Below are positions 12,030-24,019 of a stretch of DNA of 64,000 bases, in pieces. The DNA is from Cercospora beticola (taxonomy: Eukaryota > Ascomycota > Dothideomycetes > Mycosphaerellales > Mycosphaerellaceae): assembly GCF_033473495.1 (NCBI RefSeq), contig NC_088942.1, forward strand, positions 496,001-560,000. The letters are read 5' to 3'. A model generated the notes under the pieces. It ran no database searches and had not been told where the DNA came from. It saw nothing but the letters and a program-made list of their open reading frames with translations. Every line of letters begins with the position of its first letter. Position 1 is the first letter of the stretch. The position numbers and the translations under genes were made by a program.

Positions 12030-12914
12030 TCAACGAACCCCATACCCATGCTCGACACAGTACTCCTCACACCCTTTCCAAACACAAACACACCAATTCT
12101 CCATTCGCGGATCAACTTCCATATCCTCATGCTCCCTCCCCACCATCTCCTCAATCATCTCCTCATCCCAAAACATTTCAATCTCATCCTGCTCGCGTAT
12201 CTGACGCATGTGCTTCATCACCAAATGATCTTTGTCATGATGAGCTGCAATTTGCCATCGATCTCTGTCGACCCGATTCCGGGGAGGTTTCGGCGGACGT
12301 GGCCAGCGTTGTGCTTCGATGTAGAGTTGCTTTTTGGTCATTATTGTGGGTTTGGTTTCGTGTTGGAGGTTGGATGTGGTGTTGGGTACGGTGATGGTGC
12401 AGCCAGGTTCGTAGAACACATTGTATTTGTTGGGGGGCCAGGTATCCCAGTGGGGTTGGTTGAGTTGGCCGGGTTTGATGTGGCGGTGACCAAAGTATTT
12501 TTCGCTGTGTTTGCGGGTTCGGTTGTGGGCTTTGGAGGGGGAGCGGAGGTCCTGGAAGGGGGTTGTGGGGTTTCGGCCTGCTGTGGCGTAGGCGAGATGG
12601 TCAGAGGGGAGGGGTTCGGTGTCGTGGACCGGGTCGTGATGGAGGGGATGGGTTGCGTATGTGGAAGGGTTGGAGTAGATGTCTGAGTCTGGATTGAAAG
12701 CGAAGATGGAGGGGCCGTGAAGAGACTCGGGCTCCGCGCATGAGGTTATGGGGTCATCGGAGCTGAGAGAGATGACATCTTCGTCTCTGCTGAAGGAATT
12801 GCCCCCCGGGATGTCGATGACTTCGAAGTCGTCTTCGGTTGTCTCTTGCTGATGAGCTGCGAGCCATGAGCGAGTCCAGCTCAAGCTGTGATTGAAACGT
12901 GCAAGAGCGTCCAT
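12030..12914 (-). CDS. Hypothetical protein
   Basis: A single-exon minus-strand frame. From the ATG at 12,914 it encodes 294 residues; an upstream in-frame ATG at 13,139 would give 369. I prefer the shorter start because the extra 75 residues look like leader sequence. The protein is polar, with acidic Ser-rich sequence near residues 25-60 (EDDFEVIDIPGGNSFSRDED). The central part is His/Pro/Arg-rich and includes HWDTWPPNKYNVFYEPGC. The C-terminal third is a charged helical region (REQDEIEMFWDEEMIEEM). No signal peptide, membrane segment or known domain is evident. A 238-codon frame on the opposite strand is its mirror shadow. Confidence 0.55.
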   Translation of the reverse strand: MDALARFNHSLSWTRSWLAAHQQETTEDDFEVIDIPGGNSFSRDEDVISLSSDDPITSCAEPESLHGPSIFAFNPDSDIYSNPSTYATHPLHHDPVHDTEPLPSDHLAYATAGRNPTTPFQDLRSPSKAHNRTRKHSEKYFGHRHIKPGQLNQPHWDTWPPNKYNVFYEPGCTITVPNTTSNLQHETKPTIMTKKQLYIEAQRWPRPPKPPRNRVDRDRWQIAAHHDKDHLVMKHMRQIREQDEIEMFWDEEMIEEMVGREHEDMEVDPRMENWCVCVWKGCEEYCVEHGYGVR

Positions 12915-14024
12915 ATTAGACACACTCGTGAAGTGTGGTTGCTGATGTGAGACGAGAAAAAAGTGGAAAGCGACATCTGTTATACCATTTGTGAAAGCCT
13001 CTACGCGGCTGTGGGGACCCAGCTCTGTGGGTGCGGTGTCCGAAAAGGTACCACCATCATGACAGAGCCTCATATGTCTCCTCTCGTCACTGTTTTCTTC
13101 GGCTTTGGACTGTCTTGCTTTTTGATTGTTTGTCTTCATTGGTCCAAGACGTAGGAGTCATTTCTCATGAGGCATTGCTGCTGCGCCTACTGACCGTCAT
13201 ATGCCGGCGGCCTGACTCTGTGTCCATTCTTTTAGCCTTTGGCTGTTCTGAGCCTACTCTTTATGGTAGATCGAGTTCTTCAACCTGACAGATTCGGGTG
13301 TCGCTATCTGATGATTGCTGTGTTCGACTTCGCTCTCCATATATCTCGGTCACGATTCTTCCTCGGGCGGCACAGCGGAAGGCTTGGTCGCTAGGCAGCA
13401 GCCGACGTGGGATGGGAGGAAATTCAACTTCAAAAGCGGGACCAAGCCGGTCTTTCCAGCAGCGCTGTCGCGGAGACGTGCTCAGGCAACGCAAGTTACG
13501 TTGTCCAGACAAGATATAATGCATTGCGACGCGCAACGCGTTAGAAGATGTCGTAGTACGACGTGTGGCCTCATCAGGTCACAAAATCTTGGCAGTAAGC
13601 TGGGGTTGTATCTCGGACCTGCACTCCGTACAAATCACATCCACTCATCTGCGCCTTGACTCGTGCTTATCCACGCGAATGGAGCGAATCTGGTATCGCG
13701 GCAACCACCAACCCTGTCTGGCGGCTCGATAGCGTGGGGCATTCGCTCGAGTCTCTTGTTCCTCGACGGACTTTCTTGCGTGCTGTGCACCCACAATCAC
13801 GCTCGGCCACGCGACCTCCAGCTACGCCCTCACACGACCCACGAGTCGACGTACGCGTATATCAGCGATCGTCTGCCCTGTAAATTCCATTCTCCGCCGT
13901 CTAGATAGCGAAACGAGCCTCGAGCGAGACGAAGCGGCCGACGCACACCGACCGATCCCCATCTTCCCATCTCGTACAATGGCAATGGCATGCTGAGTGA
14001 TTACGGCCACTGGTGGCACGCCTT
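12915..14024. other. Divergent intergenic region
   Basis: Separates two divergently transcribed unknown genes, so it should contain both promoters. No convincing gene. The strand carrying an extended N-terminus for the minus-strand neighbour (12,915-13,139) is included here as a possible coding extension. Confidence 0.45.
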
Positions 14025-16817
14025 ATGGCGGCCTACTATGGGCACTCCATCAGTCGGGCTTCTGTAGGCAGAGGCAGCGGACTCGACCTGATCCTACCGA
14101 GTGGAGCGTGTGGTTTCAAGGACTTGAATGGAGGCCTCCAAGCTCCGCAATGTGGGTGCAAGCGATTCTGGCTGAGAGAGCCGATTGCGACACCAGATCA
14201 GCAGAGTGAAAGAGCATACTGTTACTGTGGACATCACGCGTGCTTCCATGATGGCGAGCGACAGAACTTCGTCGCAGACGACGCCAATGCTCAGGGCGTG
14301 CGAGTTGTTACAGACACGCACGTCGCATCGCAGCAGCAATTCAGACAATCCAACGACAATAACCACTTCGTAGCACCGACTTGGAGCGAGCTCGTACGAG
14401 GCTCTGATGAGGCAAGAAGAGATGGCGCTACGCCCATGGGGCGGGCTCAACACTCCGCAGGTCTGGGCATCACAAATGATTCTCAGCCACGATCTATCAA
14501 TACGAGACTGTGGGATGCCTTGAACGGCTTTGCTCGGCAACAAGCAGATGACATGCAAGCTGGCGGTCTTTCGGGACTTCCGTCTACGGCACCAATACCA
14601 TCCACAGGTGCGCCTAGCATAGCCGGAGACGCAAGGCCAAGTCCAGCTCGAGATCTGCAAGATCGTTGCAACCGCTTCAGATCAATGGGACCACCTGTCA
14701 CCATTCCTCATGCCGAAGTCATGGCGAGCGTTGCTGGGCCATACAGCGCGACGGAAGTGGCAACAGAAGTCGTTACGCCCAGCGTTCGTGGAACACCCGA
14801 GTTCAGACGAAGCTCGCCCAGAAATGCTGCCCAGACCACCATGGCTCGACAAGCCGCTCGAGCACCTCCCTCGGAATCAAGCCAGCCTCGAAGGCCCTCC
14901 GCTCGACCAGTCAGCGCTGGACCCTCGCTTTCGATCCAGGAAATGTGTAACACGATCCAGAACTTTGGCCAGCGTATTGCACAGCTGGAAAGTATGTCCT
15001 TCGACAATATGCCTAGCCATGAGGTGCGATCATGGTTTGAGATGCAGGATGGTCGACTACTTGATCTCGAGCATTGGCGAGAGGATCAGTCAGAGACACA
15101 AGCAGCAGATGATACGCATCAGAAGCTGTCCTTCTTGGAAGAACGACTCGTAGAGCTCGAGTCGTGGCGCGAACAGGCTGAGACCGAGGACGAGCCACCA
15201 CATTCGCCACCAGTTGCGGGCACCAAGAAGCGACCCCTTCTCCCAGATACTGGCTCCTTTGATTCGGACGAGTCTTTCGACCTCAGCGCTGCCAAGCAGA
15301 CTGAAGCTGTCGTTCTCGCAACGATCGCTGCTAACGCTGAAACTGGACCACGCATTGACGCGCTCGAGTCTCGCATTGCAGAGCTTGAGAACGCATCACT
15401 GCCAACATTCGCGCGACCGTGGACCATTCAAGTTGTCCTCCTACCTTTTGGCAGACAGTTGCCGGGCGTATGGTTTTCTTCATCTGAGGCCACTCAGCCA
15501 TCCGCTCGCGACGCTGACCATCCCACTTCGCGAGAGTGGTCTGCTCCCAATGGAGGCTCGAAATCATCATTCAGATCTGCCGCAACCAGTGGCGCATGGA
15601 CGACCGAGTCAATTGAGGCGTGGGCGAAAGAGACCGAGGAGGAGTGGCTCTCTCCCAAGGCTTGTGGACCCAGTGGAACCGTGTTCCAGCGCCTGGCCAG
15701 TCGAGGACTTGTGCGAGAGGTTGAGATTCAGGCACCGGATGCCGCGCACATCTTTGCTGCAATCTCATCAGTTTTTGGAGACATTCTCGCCACCGAAGAG
15801 ACCGTTACCACAGATCTTGGGACGAAATATCACGGTTTGAAAGAAAAGTTCATCCCGCTGCGCAAAGTGCGGAAATCGTCTCGATTGCGCTTTTTGAGCC
15901 TGGCAGAGATGATTACGCCAACTTCGTGGTCTGCTGACTTTCTGGATTCTAGTGTGTTCATGAAAGCAAACGGCGAGAGGAGATTGTACTTGACAACACC
16001 GCACGGATACTTGCAGCCACCTCGATCTGGTTGGAATTGGCAGAGGGTTCGACAATTGCCGCTGTACGATGGAGATGGCGAGCTTCAGGCCGCTGAAGCT
16101 CTTGGCAAAGTTGTGGACGCGTGCTGGTCTTTCACACCGCGACTGGATCATGCCACCAGCCCTCAGTCCTCCTATGCCTCTGGAGATTCACCATGGAGCG
16201 AGTCTGTCTTCAAGGATTTCAGGGAAATGGACGCTGAAGACGAAGTGGACATTGGCTCACCGGTCGCGCGCAGACAAATCCAGCGCCGCTCGGTTTCGTT
16301 TCCCAACTCCACATCGGCGCATTTCATGGAAGTCGATCCTGCCACAAAGAGAAGGGTGACCTCTTTCGATCTGGAGACTACCAATCATGTTCAGCTTTCG
16401 ACTGAGGGCTCGACGAAAAGACGTCGAATATCCACTTCCCCAGAATGGGAGCGGCGAGGATTCGGTATTACCCCACGATACAGCCCTCCCCGAACCTCCG
16501 TCGAGCTCTATCACCGAAGCAGTCAAGCCGCCAGCAGTCGAGGTAGGGGTACCACGCCCTTTGCCATGCCCACACCGCGCTCGCACAACGATTCGCGGGG
16601 CGACGATAACGACCTGGAGATCGACGACGAGCTTCCGATGATCTATAGCGAAAATGGCGAGGAACTCGAGGAGGAGTGGGAGGGAATGCAAGATGCTCCG
16701 ACGACCTCACCGGTGGCCGCCGATGGACGTCGACATAAGGGCATCATAGACGAATATGTTGACCAGGACGACCTGGACGCGGGCGAAACCATTTACGAAG
16801 TATTCGATGAAATCTGA
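14025..16817 (+). CDS. Large hypothetical protein with N-terminal Cys/His motif and coiled coils
   Basis: A single exon of 930 residues from the first ATG of the frame. Near the N-terminus, C43-G-C45 followed by KRFW, and C66-Y-C68-G-H-H-A-C73-F-H75, form a compact Cys/His set that could bind zinc; I cannot match it to a named domain. Residues ~130-290 are low-complexity Ser/Pro/Arg sequence. Residues ~310-460 have heptad-like stretches (IQEMCNTIQNFGQRIAQLES and LEERLVELESW), suggesting coiled coils. Residues ~535-700 look globular (WTTESIEAWAKETEEEW onward). The C-terminus is acidic (EELEEEWEGMQD and VDQDDLDAGE). Several basic Arg-rich patches (KRRRIS) could be nuclear signals. A nuclear or scaffolding role is a guess. 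Confidence 0.72.
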   Translation: MAAYYGHSISRASVGRGSGLDLILPSGACGFKDLNGGLQAPQCGCKRFWLREPIATPDQQSERAYCYCGHHACFHDGERQNFVADDANAQGVRVVTDTHVASQQQFRQSNDNNHFVAPTWSELVRGSDEARRDGATPMGRAQHSAGLGITNDSQPRSINTRLWDALNGFARQQADDMQAGGLSGLPSTAPIPSTGAPSIAGDARPSPARDLQDRCNRFRSMGPPVTIPHAEVMASVAGPYSATEVATEVVTPSVRGTPEFRRSSPRNAAQTTMARQAARAPPSESSQPRRPSARPVSAGPSLSIQEMCNTIQNFGQRIAQLESMSFDNMPSHEVRSWFEMQDGRLLDLEHWREDQSETQAADDTHQKLSFLEERLVELESWREQAETEDEPPHSPPVAGTKKRPLLPDTGSFDSDESFDLSAAKQTEAVVLATIAANAETGPRIDALESRIAELENASLPTFARPWTIQVVLLPFGRQLPGVWFSSSEATQPSARDADHPTSREWSAPNGGSKSSFRSAATSGAWTTESIEAWAKETEEEWLSPKACGPSGTVFQRLASRGLVREVEIQAPDAAHIFAAISSVFGDILATEETVTTDLGTKYHGLKEKFIPLRKVRKSSRLRFLSLAEMITPTSWSADFLDSSVFMKANGERRLYLTTPHGYLQPPRSGWNWQRVRQLPLYDGDGELQAAEALGKVVDACWSFTPRLDHATSPQSSYASGDSPWSESVFKDFREMDAEDEVDIGSPVARRQIQRRSVSFPNSTSAHFMEVDPATKRRVTSFDLETTNHVQLSTEGSTKRRRISTSPEWERRGFGITPRYSPPRTSVELYHRSSQAASSRGRGTTPFAMPTPRSHNDSRGDDNDLEIDDELPMIYSENGEELEEEWEGMQDAPTTSPVAADGRRHKGIIDEYVDQDDLDAGETIYEVFDEI

Positions 16818-19113
16818 TCTTGCAAAGAAGCAGGGAGGGGGCGCGGGGAGGTGATCGAATCTGTCAAGAGGTCAACATTAGGGCACTGTTCCTTAGCCCG
16901 GCACGGATTATGTCGGCTCAAGCAGGAAGAAAGTGATACATTTGAAGCCTAATGTGACTTCAGCTAAGGCAAGGGTGGGGGAGGTACTTTGGCATAGCAG
17001 CAGCATTCATACAGCGCTACTCTTGATAACGCAGGGCGAATTTGGTCTGCGATGTAGACTGAGACTGGCATCTCTGGTCATTGTAGATTAGAACGGACAT
17101 TAGTTAGCTCTCCAATCCACGATAAGTGATCACGAAGCCGTACTCCCTCTGAGTACTGGTACTTGCGTTCCGATGCCTGGCAACACGGGTCCTTGTCGAG
17201 CCGAACTTCCTTTCGGGTGCAATAGCAGCGAACGGCATGCTTTTTTGGCGAAGCTCTTTGAAGACCTGCAGCAACAGCCACCATCCACACATTCGCGCTG
17301 ATCGTTCTTCACGAGTACATGTGATTGGAGTCGAGAACTGAGGGCGTGGTTGCACGGCGTTGTTGCTCGCTTCTCGACAGGAAAGCCACGGCAACAACTC
17401 CGAGCAGTTCTCAGTACGATGTGAGCGACCGTTCCCCAAGCGACAAGCGAGAACGCGTGTTATCATCATACAAGAGGCTTGGTATTATGGTCGCCGTGCG
17501 GAGAAGAGTAGGAGCTCTCCATGCAAAAGCTCCAATAGAACAATGGACCGCAATGTTCCGCATGGGGTCCGCAATCCTTGACATGGGGTGCAGACGCCTG
17601 TCCGGACTCTACCGGCATTGGTTTCAACGTTCAGTCCTCAAACATGCTGGATCCCAGACCAACATCTACTCGATTGCGCGCGCATAGCATGATGTGTGGC
17701 TGAGCGATGCTGACCCCACAAACTCCGGAAAGTCTACGCTTCGACTCTGCCAGGCATTTGTTTCAGCCTTTCGGGAAATTTTTTTTGCCCTCTGGATGGG
17801 TCTGTCGGGAGAGAACTCAACGAGAAGTCTACAGCCAAAACGGCAGCCAGCGCATGCTTCGGATTGCGGCAGACCAGGTTCCCCGCAGAGGTGCATCGAC
17901 CGTGGAGAGTTCGTGCAGTAGGATGAACAGGGTCGTGAACTGTGGAGCAGGTTTGACGCAGGTGGAGAAAGGATACTGCCGCGCAACGACAGCTCCTTCG
18001 CACATGGCACACGCTTACACGTCCAATCTCACGCCAACCCATGCTCGAGGTCTCCGCAATATGCCTGTCCATCACTGCATCTGGATGCCTTCCGCTCATG
18101 GTAAGTGGAGGAAGTTACTTGGCAACCAAAAGCGTTGCCGTACGACTGGCTGTCGCTGTCGCCCACTCTAGGCGGCCGCGGCCGCATACCGCCGCTGCCG
18201 GAACGTACGATGCCTTGTCATGGCTTCAGCTGCTCTGAATCGCGATCAAGTTCGAGCTTCATTCGGAATGAGAAGAGAGCTGGCAGTCGAAAGACATCTC
18301 ATTCTGGCCTCGAGTCGAGAATCTGGTGGTTGGTATCGAAGTCTTTTGGTGAAGTATCAAGGTATCGCCCAGGCATACGACTCTCTGGAAGTACGAGCGG
18401 AGGCGGTACAAGCATTTGGCTGCATGACCTCGCTGTCTCGAACCACCGAATTGCGATCTCACTGCAAAAGACTGGGGAAGTTTGCACTATTCTGACGCTG
18501 CACGACCGTGCTGCATTGCTAGGTTCTCCGCACCTGGGGATCTGACTGTGGTGGCTCATGCGCCCGCGTATATCGGCAAGTCGTGTTGAAGGAAGCGAAG
18601 AGGCATGCTCGCTGTGTTGTGCAACACAACAGCTGTCTCTTTCGTCGTGACCCCCAATCGGCTGTGCTAAGCGCGGTTGGCTTGGGCGAACGATGTTACG
18701 GCAGGATCATTCATCAAGCTCCAACAGCTGTTGCAGACCAGGAGCTTAAGCGCCTAGCTGGGCAACCGCCTGAGTTTCCCAGGGCCATTCCCTGTCGCGG
18801 ACAGACCTCAGCAGTCACCCCGTTGTGGCGTGAGCTCCCCTGCTCCAGTATTCCCAGCTCCAGGCACACGTAGGATCTCACTCATCAAACAATCCCCCTC
18901 AGAACCGTTGACCAATGCTAGGAGGATGTGAAAGCTCCAGGTTTCCGAAGCACCTGACATGTGCGGGGAGTGGGTATTGATATACGGCCAGTGAGCCCGC
19001 TCTCGAAGGGAAGAAAGAGAGCATCAGGATCCCACTCCTCGATCTCACTCTCTCCGACATATCCCAAAACGAAACCTTTGAAAGTCCATTGAAAGAAAGA
19101 GACGCCATTCAAG
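16818..19113. other. 2.3-kb gene-poor stretch
   Basis: No frame in this stretch shows a recognisable family, sustained coding pattern or consistent splice sites. Base composition is like the rest of the gene-bearing part and CpA/TpG are normal, so it is not RIP-mutated. A GC-rich palindromic stretch (GGCGGCCGCGGCCGC) lies near 18,172. The right end carries the promoter and leader of the alcohol oxidase gene. Confidence 0.45.
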
Positions 19114-21276
19114 ATGACGATCCCAGACGAGGTTGATATCATCGTGTGCGGTGGAGGATCATGCGGGTTGGTCGTCGCCAGTCCAAAGGACGACTCGGAA
19201 CAATGCTGATGGACTTCATACAGTTGCGTCGTTGCTGGCCGTCTGGCCAACTTGGACCACAAGCTTCAGGTGCTGCTCATCGAGGCCGGTGAGAGCAACT
19301 TGAACAACCCATGGGTTTTCCGCCCAGGTATCTTCCCACGCAACATGAAGTTGGACAGCAAGACTGCCACTTTCTACTACTCGCGTCCATCCGAATGGCT
19401 CTCTGGCCGTCGTGCAATCGTTCCTTGCGCCCACATTCTTGGTGGTGGTTCCTCGATCAACTTCATGGTGAGCACTGTTTCGGACTTTTCAAGAATCACC
19501 ACTGACATGACCAGATGTACACTCGTGCATCCGCCTCAGATTACGATGACTTCCAAGCCAAGGGCTGGACCACCAAGGAGCTCATTCCTTTGATGAAGAA
19601 GCACGAGACATATCAACGTGCCTGCAACAACCGCGACTTGCACGGATTCGATGGACCTATCAAGGTTTCTTTCGGTAACTACACATACCCAGTGATGCAA
19701 GACTTCCTCCGCGCGGCCGAGTCTCAGGGCATCCCAGTCACCGACGACCTCCAGGATCTGACCACCGGCCACGGTGCTGAGCACTGGCTGAAGTGGATCA
19801 ACCGGGACACCGGACGTCGCTCCGACTCTGCCCACGCATACATCCACAGCACTCGTCAACACTACGAGAACCTGCACCTGGCTGTCAACACCAAGGTTGA
19901 CAAGGTCGTCTTCGAGGGCACCAAGGCCGTTGGAGTCCGAACTGTTCCCACCAAGCCATTGCACCCATCAGAGAACCACTCCCGCACATTCCGAGCACGT
20001 CGGCAAATCATCGTATCTGGCGGCACACTCAGCTCACCTTTGATCCTCCAGCGCTCTGGTATCGGTGATGCTCAGAAGCTCCGCAAGGCTGGTGTCAAGC
20101 CATTGGTCGACCTCCCCGGTGTTGGCCAGAACTTCCAGGACCACTACCTGTTCTTCTCTCTCTACCGTGCTAAGCCACACGTCGAGTCTTTCGATGACTT
20201 CGTGCGGGGCGACAAGGAGGTGCAGGACAAGGTCTTCAACCAGTGGCAGCTCGATGGCACTGGTCCATTGGCAACCAATGCCATTGAAGCCGGTGTGAAG
20301 TGGCGACCAACTCAAAAGGATCTCGACGACATGGCTCGCTCCCCATTCCCAGAGTTCATCAAGGGCTGGGACAGCTACTTCAAGGACAAGCCAGACAAGC
20401 CAGTCATGCACTGGGCTGTTGTCGCTGGCTGGTTCGGTGACCACATGCACGTTCCACCCGGAAAGTACTTCTCCATGTTCCACTTCCTGGAGTATCCATT
20501 CTCTCGTGGCTTCACCAACATTGTCAGCCCCAACCCATACGAGGCACCAGACTTCGACGCCGGTTTCATGAACGACCGACGTGATATGGCACCAATGGTC
20601 TGGGGTTACATCAAGTCTCGTGAGACTGCACGCCGCATGGACGCCTTCGCCGGTGAGGTTGCCAACAACCACCCATTCTACGCCTACGACTCCCCAGCTC
20701 GTTGCCACGATATGGATCTTGCCACCACCAACGCGTATGCTGGACCAAACCACATCACGTCCAACCTCGTCACTGGTGCCTGGACCAACCCACTCCCAGC
20801 TCCAAGCAGACAACCAGAGCCAAGCTTCCTCAACTCCAACCAGCAGGCACTCCACGACGACTTGCAGTACAGCCGCGACGATCTCCTCGCCGTCGAGGAG
20901 TGGGTCAAGCGCCACACCGAGACCACCTGGCACTCCCTCGGTAAGCTCCTTCCTCCTTCTCCCTCCCACCCTTCTCACGAACTAACACATCATCCCAGGT
21001 ACCTGCTCCATGGCCCCACGCGAGGGCAACTCCATCGTCAAGCACGGTGTCTTGGACGAGCGCCTCAACGTGCACGGCACCAAGAACCTTAAGGTTGCCG
21101 ATTTGTCCATCTGCCCCGACAATGTCGGCTGCAACACTTACTCCACTGCCCTCCTCATTGGTGAGAAGTGCGCTGTTCTCACTGCAGAGGATCTTGGCTA
21201 CACTGGTCGTGCTCTCGATATGAGAGTTCCAGACTACCAGGTCAACCGCGAGATTGTGGGATTGTCTCGCTTGTAA
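19114..21276 (+). CDS. AOX1: Alcohol (methanol-type) oxidase, GMC family, peroxisomal
   Basis: Exons 19114-19166, 19224-19467, 19515-20940 and 20999-21276 give 666 residues, matching the ~663-aa yeast enzymes. It oxidises short primary alcohols with O2 to aldehyde and H2O2, using FAD. Visible motifs: the Rossmann GGGSCG near residues 13-18 (split by intron 1), GGGSSINFM at 91-99, the GMC signature GTLSSPLILQRSGIG around 270-283, catalytic His near 572 in TTWHSLGTCS, and the partner Asn620 in DNVGCNTYS. Conserved blocks such as ACNNRDLHGF and SFGNYTYP are specific to the AOX branch rather than choline dehydrogenases. The C-terminal SRL is a peroxisome targeting signal type 1. The intron 1 donor is GTTGGT, unusual but required by frame. 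Homologous alcohol oxidase has been reported as a virulence factor in Cladosporium fulvum. Confidence 0.95.
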
Positions 21277-22080
21277 GAAAATTATTTTTCACGAGTGGGG
21301 TTTGAGCTATCGCTGCTGCTGTTGGTGGTGGTGACGGTGGTGAGGACCTTGGCTCGGACGACGATTTATGAGTGTGGCCTGTCTCGAAAAGTTGAAGATG
21401 TTGTTGTAATTGAGATTGTGTCCACCGTGTACTTCAATAACAATATCTTGTTGTGCCTTTCCCATGCATACTCCCGCTCCATACAATGTCCTCTTGGTGT
21501 TTGTTCTCACGGTGGAGATGGGCTGCCATGAGAATGGCGCCGTAGGCGGCTGCCACTGGTATCACGTGGCCTACTTCTGCCTCGTGTTCGTCGCATTCTA
21601 CACAGCATGGCTGTGCAAGACCGTTGCTCAATTCGCCGATGGGCTATCATCCTCTACGACCTAAGACTAGACGCTGCGCAGGTACTATCATGAAGCGGAT
21701 GCTTGCATTTATTTTGAAATCAGAGTAAACATGTTCGGGAGTTCTTCTACAGCGTGCGGGTCCTAGAGAAGGGAATCTTGGTTGTCTACGTGAAGTGTCA
21801 GCTGTGATAAGTTCCACACACGGTGCCTCATCGGGATGGGATATGTTTTGAAGAAAGACGGAATGCACACGCGAAGGAGCTCGTATATGTGTGAGAAGAA
21901 AGCTGAAGGTTTAAAAGTTTCTCTGTGTTTATCGTCTGTCCACGATGGCAGAGAAAAGAAAGAATCTCGGAAGCTTCATAAGTGTACATGCCTCTCTCTG
22001 ATATGTTTGCCCATACATGCACAACGCCTCTCGCCATGTAAAACACTTCAAAAGATCAAGCAATAACCTTCACGCTCGCA
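21277..22080. other. Convergent intergenic region
   Basis: Lies between the 3' ends of the alcohol oxidase (+) and multicopper oxidase (-) genes. It contains GTGGTGGTGACGGTGGTGAGG-like simple sequence near 21,325-21,345. No gene was found. Confidence 0.5.
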
Positions 22081-24019
22081 TCATGACTCTCCCGCTTCAG
22101 CGGCTTCACTCTCCTCCACAACCTCCTCCTCCCACTCCTCCCCCTCAGCCCCCTCAAAATAATGATTCACCAACGGCGCATACGTCTCATTCCCAAAAGC
22201 CCCACCCCCAAAATCCAAATACGCCCTCGCATCAAACAACGGCACGCGTCTGATCTCCTCCAAATCCCCCATAATCCACGCCGTCTGCATCCCCATAATC
22301 ATATGCTGTAAAATATGGCAATGAATCATCCACACTCCTGCATCTGTGACTCGTAGACGCCAGACTCGGTAGCCTAAACGTTCGCCGGCGATGGTTTTGT
22401 CGATGTAGCGGTAGAGGGTTGTGGTGTCCCGGAGGACGGGGGTGTAGTTTGCGAATCTTTTCTCGTGTTCGATGGGGTCGTAGGTTCCGTTTCCAGAGCC
22501 GCAGTCGTAGTAGTGCGCGCCGTGGGCGTGGAGGGGGTGGAAGTCTTGGCCGCCGTTGTTTTTTACGAGGGAGCCGGTGTTGTACCAGACTATCTCGAGG
22601 ACCTGGGGACTTGGGTTAGTCACTTTAGATATGGGTTGTGGAGGGGATGATTGGGCTTACCTCGCCGAGCTTAGCAGGGAAAGTATATGTTGTTGGGTCC
22701 CAGCCATTGTTTGCAAGTGCTGCGGTGTAGTTTGGCATAGCTGCTTCGCCGCGTTGGTAGATGTCGACGAGATATGGGACATCGCCGGGCTGTGGTGGAG
22801 TGGTTTCATTCCATTCCAGACCGTTTGTACGCCAGACGATGCTGTCGGTGGACATCTGTCGGTTGTCAAGCTCGATGCGACGAGTGACCTCATCCGCTCT
22901 AGGGAAGTTGTTGTCGTGCAGAGGCTGAAGCGCAAACTCGGCCCACTCGTAGGTCTTGTTGGAGAAGGTAAGTGGTGGGGTGTCAGGGCCCTTTGTGATT
23001 TCTGGTGGACCACCCTTGTAGCGAAGAATACCATAACCAGTGTAAGATTTTGGACGATCCTTGGTTACGAACTGAATGAGGTAGTCCCTCTTCCCATTGA
23101 GCTCAGCTTCGTCTTTGGCCTTGAAGATTGTATCGAAGCGTTGACCTGTGGTGATCTGCATGAACTTTTCTGTATGTGGCTTTGTGTAAGACCCGTCCGC
23201 TTCGATAATTGTGAAATTCTCATGTTGGTCGATACCCAATTGCACCAATGAGATGGCCAAACTGCCGATGAAACGGAAGCGGTAAGTCTTGCATGGCTCG
23301 ACTTCGATGACTGGAAGGGAGCATCCCTCTGTGCCAGCTCGGTGAGCCTCTTCCTGCGCAACGCCCACGCCGTTGATCAGAATGGCATTAGTCTCATTCG
23401 ACCAAACGAAAGGCTTGGCGATGAGGCCTTTCTCGATACGCTCATCGGTGTGATTGAAGTAGTCTGACAACTCGATAATTCGCTCATCATCATACTGGTA
23501 AGGTTGAGGATCAGGGCAGTCGATGATCAGCGCGCCTGTCGCGGAGACTGCTTGGAAACCAACATGAGAGTGGTAGAAATATGTGCCGCATTCACTCCTC
23601 AGTGGGAACACTTCGTAGTCAAAATAGTGGCAAGCAGGAATCGGCCACGCGCTTGCTTGAGGAGTTCCGTCCGAGAAGGGAGCCAGGCGTTGTGTGAGCC
23701 CATGCCAGTGGATGGTAGTGTTGAGCTTCTCCTCACACATGTCATTGTATACTCGGATCCATTGGCGCTTGCCTGCTTGAAGACGAAGTGCAGGCCCAGG
23801 TGTGGTTCCATTGACCACAACAGAGTGGCGCTCTTGGCATCCGATCTTGACATCTTCAGCAGTCACGCGCAAGATGTGGTCCGGTTGAAAGTCGCTTCCG
23901 TGTTGGTGTAGTCCTCCGTCGTAGCCTGGCGGCCCATTGGCGTCACCTCGATTTCCCCATGCCGCAACCTCACTGACTGCCGCGAGAAATATCGCTGCGC
24001 CAGCAGTGAATGCCCTCAT
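22081..24019 (-). CDS. Secreted multicopper oxidase, fungal ascorbate-oxidase-like
   Basis: Exons (minus) 24019-22661 and 22602-22081 with a 58-nt phase-0 intron; 626 residues. Residues 1-20 form a signal peptide (MRAFTAGAAIFLAAVSEVAA). All four copper motifs are present: H104-W-H106-G, H150-S-H152, H475-P-L-H478-A-H480, and H547-C-H549 with H553 and axial Met558, so the type 1 and the trinuclear centres are complete. NGTTPGP, PFSDGTPQ and FYHSHVGFQ fit ascomycete laccase/ascorbate oxidase-like enzymes. Several N-glycosylation sites (NTT, NHT, NET, NYT) support secretion. It oxidises phenols or similar donors and reduces O2 to water; the true substrate is not readable from sequence. The Met axial ligand suggests a lower-potential type 1 site. 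It is convergent with the alcohol oxidase gene, with no sign of shared regulation. Confidence 0.92.

Noticed and set aside
11970..12686. 238-codon plus-strand frame opposite the hypothetical minus-strand gene.
   Set aside because: Gly/Val-rich, low-complexity product typical of an antisense shadow; the minus-strand frame looks more like protein.
20034..20978. 314-codon minus-strand frame inside the alcohol oxidase gene.
   Set aside because: It is the mirror of a highly codon-biased exon; no family match, and the plus strand is certain.
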